Assembly (NCBI RefSeq): GCF_016808335.1
Contig: NC_053139.1
Location: 35,175,954-35,239,953, forward strand
Reading direction: 5' to 3'
From: Panicum virgatum
Taxonomy: Eukaryota > Streptophyta > Magnoliopsida > Poales > Poaceae
Length of the DNA: 64,000 nucleotides
Shown here: positions 46,369 to 55,537 of the stretch, piece by piece
Layout of the letters: the number at the start of each line of letters is the position of its first letter
How positions within the stretch are numbered: the first letter of the stretch is position 1
Notes under the pieces: model-generated
Databases searched by the model: none
What the model was told of the DNA's origin: nothing
The model's input: only the letters and a program-made list of their open reading frames with translations
Made by a program: the position numbers and the translations under genes

Positions 46369-49127
46369 ATGGAGAATGTAGTGACCGTGCATCATGGAGG
46401 AATTGTGGAGACAGATGAGTTTTCGAATGTCACATTTGTTGGAATGGATAGTGTTTCGTTGATGTTCGATGCTCGGCCATTGTTTAGTGAGGTGATTTCC
46501 AGAGCTCGTGAGGAGCTAGAATGGAATTCAAATGAGGATGACATCTCAGTTGCAGGGGGTATTGCATTATGGTAAATCAGGGCGTGTTTTTAGCCGGCAA
46601 GTTCGGATTGCATCAGAGGTTGGGTGGGAGAGGTATGTCAATATTGTCATGAAGAATGAGATCCAATGTTTAGATTTAGTTATGTGGAAGGTGTCAAATG
46701 ATCCCACCCCACAAGTGTGTTCACTTCATAATGATGTTCCAACCCCTCATGTGCTATCGCCAGAAATGGTTAATTCGACACCCGTAGAACCGCCGTTAGC
46801 AAATATTCAGACCGATGTTGACGAAGTGGTTCGGGTCCCTGATGCTCAATCCATCCCGAATGTAGCTGGGATTTTTCATGATGCTGGTATGTCTACTCAG
46901 AACATACCTATGGGCCAGGATCATCGAAGTAAGTCACTTTGTTAAATATTTTCATTGCTAGCTCATTTTCACCGTTCATTCCAATTGTTGGTACCGATGA
47001 ATTTTTCTTTATGTCGACGAAATGCAGGAGAGGTCTCTAATAATACTGTGCGGGGCTCTAATAATGTGGAATGCACGATTGATGATCAAGAGGAGCCTTA
47101 CGAGACTGAAAGAGCTGTAGATTCAGATGAAAACCGTCATGTACCCCCATTGAGTGCTGAAGATAGAGAGCTCATCAGACAACTTTGTCCTGATATTGAT
47201 CCAAACATTCCAGAATTTAGTGATGTCTGGAATCTTGACAAGGCATGTGCTGAAGGAAGAGAAGATGATCTCCTAGAGTGCGGTGAGCATGGTGATGATG
47301 AAGTCATTGAAATTCAGAAGGGAATTATTTTCAGGGACTTGCCTACACTGCGGAGGTGGTTGCAGGAGTATGCAGTGAAACGGAAAAGGCCTTTCAAGGT
47401 GAGGCATTCTTATGTGCAGAGGCGTTATACAGTTGTGTGCGACAAGTCAAATTGCAATTGGCGGGTCTGTTCTCGGAAACAGAAAGTCACGGGAAAGTTC
47501 AAGATCACAAAGGTTGTACGCCCACACACTTGTACCGAGAAAGAGTTAGAACAGAGACATCGACAGCTGACATCTACTCTCATTGCAGCAAGGTTGTGCT
47601 CCATACTAAAGGGGCAGCCCAATATGAAGGTTAAGTCAATTATTGAAATCACTGAGAAGCTATTTCAATACAGGATAAAGTACGAAAAAGCATGGCGGGC
47701 AAAGCAACGGGCCTAGAAGATGATATATGGGGACTCGGAGGAGGCTTATGAGAAGTTGCCAGCATTGTTTAATGCAATGAAAGCAGCTAATCCAGGCATG
47801 CATTATGAGTACATCCCAAAGCCTGATGAAAGGAGGAACGGGAGACTGATATTCTTCCGTGCTTTCTGGTTTTTTTTCCCAGTCCGTGGAGGCCTTCATG
47901 CATTGTCGTCCGGTGTTTTCCATTGATGGTACTTTCCTCCTAGGCAAGTATATGGGCACTCTATTGATAGCCATTGCATGTGATGCTAACAATTCACTGG
48001 TTCCTTTGGCGTTTGCTTTGGTGGAGAGGGAGAACAAAGACAGCTGGGGATGGTTCTTGCGGCTTGTTCGGAGACATGTTGCAGGTCCTGGCAGATCAGT
48101 TTGTGTCATTTCAGATAGGAATCAGGGTATATTGAGTGCTGTAGAGGAGCAGATTCTGGGATACCCACCGTTGGTGCACTCGGCACCTTGCAGAGAATTT
48201 GTTTAAGAAAGATGGTGACAAGGACAACTTCGCACTATTTGAGTTATTAGCTCGTCAGCTGGAGGTGCAATTCTTTGAGGAGAAGTTGGAGCAGCTTAAA
48301 ACGACAACAAATGATCAAGGCAGGAGGTGGCTAACAGGATTGTTGAGGCATCGTGAGAAATGGACAAGGGCTTACGACGAAGCTGGTTGGAGGTATTCAT
48401 TTCAGACTAGCAACATGGTCAAGTCTTTTAACAGTGTCCTCAAGGGTATACGTGGCATGCCAGTCAATGCTATCGTAGAGTTCACCTTCATGAAGTTAGT
48501 ATCAATGTTCAACAAACACCACGAAGACGCTGTCAAACTTCAAAACAAGGGTGAGTTATTGCCATCTAAACCCGCACGTCACCTTAATGATGCGAAGGGT
48601 TGGGCCCGCACACATCAAGTCACATGCTTCGACCTAAACACGGGAAATATGAGGTAATAGAACGGGGTGGTACAACGTCTGATGGAGAGGTGCGGCCTCC
48701 AAGGAGATACGTTGTGGTTCTACTTAATTTCTCATGCACATGTGGGATACCGAGACAGTACCACTTCCCATGCTCTCATTACATTGCAGCAGCACGACAT
48801 CGCAATTTCTCCTACACGAGCAGGATACCATTGGAGTTTACTGTAGATAAACTTGTGCGCACATGGTCTCCGCAGTTCGAGCCGTTCCTTGACGAGGGAC
48901 AGTGGCCACCATACACGGGTCCGGTATACATTGCCGATCGATCATGCCGTTGGGACAAACGTGGAAGCAGGAAGAGATCTAGACATGATATGGCTATGGA
49001 CTAGGTTTCTGGAAGGACAAAGAGGGGAAGAACGAGACCCTTCGTGGAAGAGCCGGAGCAAAACCTGTGTAGTCGCTGTGGCAGACTGGGGCACAATTCA
49101 CGGACATGCTTCTGGCCTCTTAGTCAG
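46369..49127 (+). pseudogene. MURA-like MULE transposase
   Basis: Order: an amino-terminal region (46369-46928), an intron with GTAAGT and GCAG borders (46929-47027), a MuDR-type DNA-binding domain (GIIFRDLPTLRRWLQEYA, then CNWRVCSRK) and the MULE transposase core (FSIDGTFLLGKYMGTLL, then VCVISDRNQG). A SWIM zinc finger follows (CTCGIPRQYHFPCSH), then a CCHC knuckle (CSRCGRLGHNSRTC). Lesions are a G-run frameshift near 46558, TAG at 47714, a T-run frameshift near 47872, frame changes near 48175 and 48650, and TAG at 49002. The protein would catalyse MULE transposition; this copy is inactive. Confidence 0.9.
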
Positions 49128-49274
49128 GTGCAAATAAACCATATATATAAATTCCTACAATTGGTATTACACTATTTTGTAGAATTAATTGATATATTAT
49201 TCTTAGTCTTTAATGATTTGTCATGGTAATTTCATTGGAAAACTATGCGTCTAACATGTATTATTTTTTGTAGG

Positions 49275-51681
49275 ATGGCGCTACCCCACCTGCTGGAGCA
49301 CTACGACGAGGAGAACCATCGAGGACGATGCATTGCAGCAGGGGAGGTAATTGTTTTTACCTTTCTTTCTCTATTTTTGCACTGTGTTGTACGATACTAA
49401 TGGGTAATTTACATTTGTGCAGGTACTGCCCCTCCTTCGTCCTCGAACCCATGCTAGGTTCTTGGAGATGCGGTACGACAACAGGTACACCCCTCTCTTG
49501 CAGAGGGCTGGCCTGGACGTTGTATCGTACCAGTTTCACCGCGGGTTGCCTGAAATCAACCCCGCTGCGATCACAACTTTGGTTGATAGGTACGAGACTT
49601 AATGGCTACTCCATTATTTTTTCAATTTGAAAATGGAGCATAAACTCATTGTACTGAACATGTGCTTCTTTGTGTAGATGGAGGCCAGAAACTCATAGTT
49701 TCCACTTACCTTGTGGAGAGATGACAATGACACTTCAGGACGCTCAGAAGATCCTTGGTCTTAGTATTAGAGGATGTGCAGTCACCGGCATGTGCGTGTC
49801 TCAGGGTTGGAGGGACCGAGTGGAGGCCTTCCTGGGCAGAGGTCTGCCCCCAGTGGCGCCGAATACCCGGACCTCGGGAGTACCTCTTTCTTGGCTCCAT
49901 GAAAACTTTGGCGAATGTCCGGAGGAGGCTAACACCAACACAGTCACCTTCTACTGCAAAGCTTGGATCCTTCACTTGTTTGGCTCTATTCTCTTTCCGA
50001 ACAGCACTGGTGAGAACTCGTCCTCATTTGAAACGTAGATTACATTGATTCTTTAATATTGTTGTTCGGCTTGGAATAATTGGTTTGTGTTTTCTCTGGC
50101 ACAGGTGACAGTACTTCTTGGATGTACCCCCCTTGCCTGTGGATTGGGACACTACGGGTGGTTACAGCTGGGGATCCGCAGTGTTGGGTTTCTTATATCG
50201 CAACCTCTGCGAGGCATGTCGCCGCACTTCAGAGAACCCATCCACTGGGGGTTGTGTGTACCTTCTTCAGATGTGGATGTGGTTTCGGTTACCAATTGGC
50301 CGGCTACAGACACTTGATCCACGTCCGTGGTTTGAGGTCGTCGGCCATCGGCTAAGACCCACTGCTGCTTACTTGTGGGACCAGGTTCGCACTCCCTAGG
50401 CCAGACCTGAGCGCACTTACGTCGAGTACACGAACGAGTTAGACACACTAACTCCATCCATGGTTAGTCCGATTCTTCGTGTTAACGCCTGCAAATCGTT
50501 TGCTTTTCATACCTACATACGCTTAATGACCTATTTAAAAGTTTGTATTGCATAATGAGCATCTAGAAAGTTCATTTAGTAGGACCACGAGTTTTACTTT
50601 CAACTACGTAATGGAAGAATGTATCCTTGATGATGCACATATGCTTAATGACCTATTTAAAAGTTTGTATTGCATAATCTAACATGATCATATGCTTAAC
50701 GACCTATTTAAAAGACTTGTTTCGATTACTTGTTTCAATGACTTGTATCATCTATTTAAATTATTTGTGCTACAACGCAATGGTATTTCTGTCTTACAGG
50801 ATTGATCGCTAGAAGCAAAAGAAGACGAACGATTTTGAGCACCTACACCGAGAGTACATCGAGCTGTGGGACCAGGAAACGGACCTGGTCGAGGATGACC
50901 AGCAACCCCACAGCAACGAGCAGTTCCGTGAGTACCTAGCTTGGTACTCCAGGGTGACACGCACGAGGCTACGGCAGCAGTGGACAGGAGTTGACTACGC
51001 CGACATTGAGTCTTCAGATGACAAGGACACCGCGTACGACCGTTCTACTCGTGAGAGTCGGGCTGTTGAGGCTGGACCTATGTTCGATCATGTGGTATGT
51101 TAGCTTCCAACTACATTATTGCATACAATGAAAAATGTTACCATAATCCCGTTACATATGACAACTAACCATTTGCTTTGGTTGTTTTCAGGGCAACTCG
51201 TTGAGGCAGACCATACTCGACATCGAGGGATTTCCACGTCGAAATGTGGACGAGGGCACACTTAACACTTTTTTAAAAGTAAGTCCGCTACGCTGATGTG
51301 TACTAACAACAACCTATTCATCAGATTTGTACACTTACTAAATGTTTCAATATAGAGAGAGTTGCAAAACGGTTGCACTGTGTTGCTAGCCATTTTGGAT
51401 GCAGGACTTCGATGCAAAGGGATGTGCACGGCGTCACCCACACCTTTCCAGGCGTTGGCACTTCTATGCCCTCCGTCGCAGCCTTAGCAGGACAAAGCTC
51501 GTCCCGTAGTACACAGGATACTTTCAACTACGGCCCCAAGGAGATTGGAATCTCTCAACTGCGGGATGCTCCTTCGACATAGCAGACGCAGCCTCGCGCG
51601 CATAGGCGGCGCCGTCCTAGGGCACACTACACTCCAGGCACGGATGCTCTTGGGAAGGGCAAGGGTAGGAGTAGCAGGTAG
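49275..51681 (+). pseudogene. Plant mobile domain (PMD) protein in MULE
   Basis: Exons 49275-49346, 49423-49589, 49678-50009 and 50105-50462 have clean GT-AG borders and preserve phase, followed by less certain exons to 51681. The product shows the PMD core: VLPLLRPRTHARFLEM, HSFHLPCGEMTMTLQDAQ, ILGLSIRG, FYCKAWILHLFG, then WGSAVLGFLYRNLCEACRR. PMD proteins (MAIN/MAIL1 relatives) act in plant silencing and genome stability, and the domain is also common in transposons. A one-base frame change near 50135 and TAG at 50397 break it. The ATG lies two bases after a splice acceptor, directly downstream of the transposase. Confidence 0.85.
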
Positions 51682-52436
51682 TGAGGGATTGTTTGGAGTG
51701 TACATATAAACTTTATGGACTGTCTGAATTTGCTATTTTTTATGTTTGAACACTATGGACTATTTAGACTGTTCGGATTTCGGTTGTTTGTGATGGTCAT
51801 ATTGCACTTGTCATTTGTTTCTATGGATATTATCGATGTGAACTTGTTATGTTTGTGGGTTCCATAATGTTCGTGAAACAAGGGAAGCTCTTGCAATTTT
51901 TTTCTGTGATTTAATCAATGACAAATTAAAGGACGTGGCATACAGTGTTCGCTTCATGTTGTGCTCGTATAGCTCAAATTAGGGGCATAGTGGGTCTAGC
52001 TACAAGTACGGGATCACGGGTTGGCACTGCTCAGCATGGGGATCACGGGTTGCCACAAGTGTCCTTCCATCTTTGTAGATAGATGTGACAACACGGCCTT
52101 TTAAGTGTCCTTCCACCTTTTGTGGATCAGTTAAGTGGCGCAAGCGATGAGGGCGGGTTTGGCTGGCGAACAAAGCTACATCGAGGTGGGGGCGCGGCAA
52201 GCACACCAGCTCTCCTTCAAAGCTGGCTTTGTGGTGAGGACGATGGGCCTATCGGCATGGTTGGTGGCATCTAGTGGGGAAGGCACCACCTAGGCGCGAT
52301 CGATGGGGCTGCAAGGCTGTAGTGGCGTGGGTCTGCGGCGAGGCTTGGCGTGCGAGTTACAGTGTCTATGCTGTGCATGCACAAAGATGCTCTGCATGGA
52401 CAGAGATGCATCGAGTAGTTAGTTCGAGAATCGAAT
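51682..52436. other. Spacer between PMD and GRF genes
   Basis: AT-rich sequence to about 51950, then GC-richer sequence without a supported frame. It probably contains the PMD 3' flank and the upstream region of the GRF gene. Confidence 0.6.
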
Positions 52437-52549
52437 CTAGCCTTTTCAGTGTCCGGTCATCTAGCCTCTTCACTGTGTTGTCATCTATCCTTTTCAATGT
52501 GCAGTCATATAGCCTTTTCAGTGTGTTGTCATGTAGGCTTTTCAGGTGC
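52437..52549 (+). repeat. 24-bp tandem repeat upstream of GRF gene
   Basis: Four complete 24-bp units (52437, 52461, 52485, 52509) and a partial fifth share the core CCTTTTCAGTGTGTTGTCAT. They end about 40 bp upstream of a TATA box, a position typical of promoter repeats. Confidence 0.9.
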
Positions 52550-52590
52550 ATTTAGACGTCCACACTCCGGGTAGCCGACCTTTGTGCACC

Positions 52591-52598
52591 TATAAATA
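52591..52598 (+). promoter_or_regulatory. TATA box of the GRF zinc-finger gene
   Basis: TATAAATA lies 64 bp upstream of the ATG at 52655, giving a leader of about 30 nt if transcription starts at the usual distance. The 24-bp repeats lie just upstream. Confidence 0.7.
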
Positions 52599-52654
52599 CT
52601 CCAAGTTGGTGCAATCCCAGCAGCACTCAAACACCAAAGCTCATTGTAGACCCA

Positions 52655-53351
52655 ATGTCGGGAGGTGCGTCTAGCAGGAAGCGTTACGGTAGTGGAAAAC
52701 GAAAAGTGGGAAGAAAGGGAGATCCCATTATTTGGGACGGGCCTCTTGGACCTGATTTGTTTTCAGAACCGGTGTTTGAGTTTCCACCACAGCACAAGAG
52801 TGAATTCACCAAGGAGACTCCTCTTAGACGATACAAGGACCGTAGGGAACCGTGGCCAAAATGCGGGCATAGTGAGGACTGCTTATTGCAGATGTGCACC
52901 GATGGGATGGATGACGGTCGTCGTTTCTTCAAATGCCCACGCGCATTATATTCGGTTGTTGCATATCTTTATCTTCATTTCGACAGCTTACATGAAATTT
53001 CGTTTGCAGTCTTCCGATGATCTAGAAAACTGTGGTTTTGCTAGGTGGGTCGATCCTGCACCAATTGATCCGGTTCAGGAGTACATCGAGTACCTCCAGA
53101 TTCGTATCTTTGATCTGGAAACGAAAGTGCACCATTATGAGGAAGTGAGCGAGGGTAACAAAGACGATGAAGATGATGATACCAGCAATGCTACCGGTTC
53201 ACAGGATGAACCATGCACTATTTCTTATTGCAACTGCCCTGGTCACAAGAACAAGGGGCCTACGCTTCCGCCACCGCTGCCGCCGCCACCTGCAATGGAC
53301 GGATACTGTGGAGAAGGCTCAACACAGTTTGCTATGTGGGAACAATACTAG
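52655..53351 (+). CDS. GRF-type zinc-finger protein, intact
   Basis: Two exons, 52655-52954 and 53010-53351, join in phase across a 55-nt GT-AG intron to encode 213 residues with no lesion. The first half is basic, followed by a DGPLGPDLFSEPVFEFPP segment and a GRF zinc finger (PWPKCGHSEDCLLQMC, then GRRFFKCPRA) completed across the intron by ENCGFARWVDP. A short helical segment (IEYLQIRIFDLETKVHHYEE), an acidic patch, a CNCPGH motif and a polyproline stretch follow. GRF fingers bind nucleic acid in other proteins; the role here is unknown. It is the only undamaged gene in this element and has its own TATA box. Confidence 0.8.
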
Positions 53352-53833
53352 GATTACCTTGTGCTAGTGACATGCTAGATCATTGTGTTTGTTGTTTCTT
53401 TAAATTACCTAAGGCATGTTAGATTAGTTCAGGATCTGTTTACCGTAGTTTGCAATGGGTTCTGATATGCCACTGCATGTGTGATGCGTGTTTCGCTAGC
53501 GTTAGTTCACGATGTAATCCCGGCATTTTACATTATGTAATGTAGTTCGTACTTCTTAGTGTACTTTTTAATGAGTGCTTTTTATTATGCTATGCAGTCA
53601 TATAGTTACCTCAAATGCTCCTAAAATAGTAAAGACTAGTTTCAACGTTTCATAGATTCCCGGCTAGCACTGCAAATTAATAATACAAGTTACAAGACAT
53701 AGAGTCAAGCTCCCAACATAAAACATAAACAACTAACTGTAGTGGCATGTACACGCGACAAGGTGACTTCTTGTTGCATCTAAATCTACCATGCCTTAGG
53801 GAATGTAAAATGCCAGGATTACATGGTACTACT
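53352..53833. other. Non-coding stretch after the GRF gene
   Basis: AT-rich sequence with no supported frame on the plus strand. On the minus strand it would be the 3' flank of the fragment ending at 53834, consistent with two converging transcription units. Confidence 0.5.
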
Positions 53834-53917
53834 CTACTGAGTGCACCGAGGATATTTGCCCTTTCTAATTGCTTCGGGCCCGGCTTCCTTCGCACGGTGT
53901 GCCCTCTCTCGCTTTCG
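53834..53917 (-). pseudogene. Carboxy-terminal fragment of a second, convergent gene
   Basis: The minus strand reads a charged tail (RERAHRAKEAGPEA, then IRKGKYPRCTQ) and stops at TAG 53834-53836. It is cut off at 53917 by the LTR remnant. The basic helical composition and clean stop suggest a real gene end, perhaps another protein of the MULE transcribed from its right side. The family is not identified. Confidence 0.35.
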
Positions 53918-54040
53918 AATTTTAATTACTTGTGAAAGAAAATTCATTTAAATGCAAGGCTAAGCATATAAACCTTAGAAAATTAAATAAAGCCAATTAA
54001 ATTTATTATTAAATACTGAAATTTAAATTAGAGTGTTACA
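53918..54040 (-). repeat. Truncated 3' LTR remnant
   Basis: The first 123 bp of the LTR (TGTAACACTC onward, minus strand) are followed abruptly by MULE sequence. The remaining ~3.5 kb of LTR is missing. Confidence 0.85.
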
Positions 54041-54052
54041 AATCCTACCTCC
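54041..54052 (-). other. Polypurine tract, array unit 1
   Basis: GGAGGTAGGATT directly before the LTR start TGTAACAC. Unit 2 has GGGGGTAGGATT at the same place. Confidence 0.8.
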
Positions 54053-54110
54053 TTACAGGAATCTCATCCCGAGATTCTGGGCTGGCTAGAAAAGAGAAAC
54101 AAGGATGAGA

Positions 54111-54884
54111 TTAAGCTCTACGCACACCTGGTATCACCTGCTGCTGATCCTGATCATTCTGGGCACCCTGCTTGGAGCAGTTCCCAGAAATAAGGTGGGC
54201 CTCGTCACCACTGGTACGCGGGATTGGTGAAAGGTCCTGGACTGGTGCTACCGGTGACAGGTGATTCTGTGGACAACTTTTGGTATAATGACCTTTTTGC
54301 CCGCATTGGTAGCACATGCGGCGGCGGTGAATGGCGTTACTTGGTTGACCTCCCAGTGAACTTAACATCCCATCTTGCATTATTTCCGCTGCTTGCTTTT
54401 TGGACTCCCTGCGACCGCGTGGCTGAATCACATTCATAGTGATAGTCAACCCATCCACATAATCATAGAGTGCTTGGTTCTTGACCTGTGTATCTCTAGA
54501 GCACTCAGGATCCTTTCTCTTCTGGATGGTCTGTAGCTCATCGACCGATGGGGAGTCAAGGAAAAGGGAATCCTCTGCTAGCTGCTCTTGATGAGACATC
54601 TTTCTCTTTGTACTGGAGAACAACCTCTGGTTCCTCCTAGTTGTGGCTTCATCTTCAGTCACACGAACTTGACGACAAGGAACGCCATAGAATTGGCAAC
54701 ACGGGCAAGCTTTCTCACCATTCTTCGGGTGGTATGTTGTTTGCGACGACTGATCTTGTACCGTTATCAGCTGCTCCACGGAAACTGTTGCATGAACACC
54801 ATCATCCATTGCACTGTCTCCAAGGACTTTTTGTTCTGCCGACATCTGAGCTGGGATAAAAGGAATATAGATTGGTAAGGTCAA
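54111..54884 (-). CDS. gag-like protein with zinc knuckle, array unit 1
   Basis: A 257-residue frame on the minus strand. It has a cysteine-rich stretch (CPCCQFYGVPC) near residue 75, a central acidic and polar region, a basic segment (RGRRESKKQAAE) and a CCHC knuckle (CYQCGQKGHYTKSC) near residue 190. The knuckle suggests RNA binding during packaging. No protease or polymerase follows; the polypurine tract comes about 60 bp later. It resembles the nucleocapsid end of gypsy gag in organisation but the amino-terminal part is not recognisable. The frame is uninterrupted here and stopped in unit 2. Confidence 0.75.
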   Translation of the reverse strand: MTLPIYIPFIPAQMSAEQKVLGDSAMDDGVHATVSVEQLITVQDQSSQTTYHPKNGEKACPCCQFYGVPCRQVRVTEDEATTRRNQRLFSSTKRKMSHQEQLAEDSLFLDSPSVDELQTIQKRKDPECSRDTQVKNQALYDYVDGLTITMNVIQPRGRRESKKQAAEIMQDGMLSSLGGQPSNAIHRRRMCYQCGQKGHYTKSCPQNHLSPVAPVQDLSPIPRTSGDEAHLISGNCSKQGAQNDQDQQQVIPGVRRA

Positions 54885-55523
54885 AGAAGAGAGAAAACCC
54901 CACTATGTAGGCCGGAGTGTACTATCTGTAGGCCGGAGTGTCACATCCCTACCCCCTTACAGAAACCGATGACCTCGTCGGTGAATCCCTGGATATCACA
55001 TCCTTTTCGCACTATCCTTCTTCTCAACAAGCAAAACAGGAGAAACCCAAGGCATGATAAGGTAGAGGGAACAGAGTGTATGGTTTTACCCCCAACGATC
55101 TAACTCAATTTATTACTTAATTCAAATTTAACTTAAGAGCCAATTTACATTTGAACAAGTTCAACAGCTAAACTATGCAATCAACCAAAAATCCAAATCA
55201 AACATGTTGCATAAAGACAAGCATCCAAAAGTTCACACTTTAGTCGAGTTTAGCACACGACTCGACTAACACAACGCGTCGCAAAATGTTCTATCGTGCT
55301 ATTATAAAGGGCCGTTTAGCTTACACCTATGATGGTCAGTCGACTTACATCAGGCCAAAATCTACGGAAACTATTCTATAGAGAAAAGTCAAGGCAAGAC
55401 GAGTAAAAATCTTAGAATTCAAGGAATATAATAGCAAAATAGTTTTAGCAGACAAGGCTTAGAGAGAAGAAGACCTAAAACTCGACCAGTTCTACCTAGG
55501 CTTTCGTCCTACAGTCGATATAC

Positions 55524-55534
55524 CTCTGATACCA
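55524..55534 (-). other. Primer-binding site, array unit 1
   Basis: TGGTATCAGAG, three bases after the LTR end, is complementary to the 3' end of initiator tRNA-Met, the usual primer of plant gypsy and copia elements. Confidence 0.85.
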
Positions 55535-55537
55535 CTC

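Larger units (their letters stand above)
45256..53917 (+). mobile_element. Mutator-like element carrying transposase, PMD and GRF genes
   Basis: Three plus-strand genes lie in series: a MURA-like transposase, a plant mobile domain protein and a GRF-type zinc-finger protein. The left end is inferred from the change from CACTA coding to a non-coding stretch near 45256, followed by GC-rich GGCGCCG palindromes. The matching right terminal repeat was not found; the LTR remnant at 53918 probably truncates it. The boundaries are therefore approximate. Confidence 0.65.

Noticed and set aside
52437..52549. 24-bp repeats considered as a CRISPR array
   Set aside because: Direct tandem repeat with no spacers, upstream of a TATA box.
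55524..55534. TGGTATCAGAG considered as part of a tRNA gene
   Set aside because: Only the 3' complement of initiator tRNA-Met is present next to an LTR end; it is a primer-binding site.
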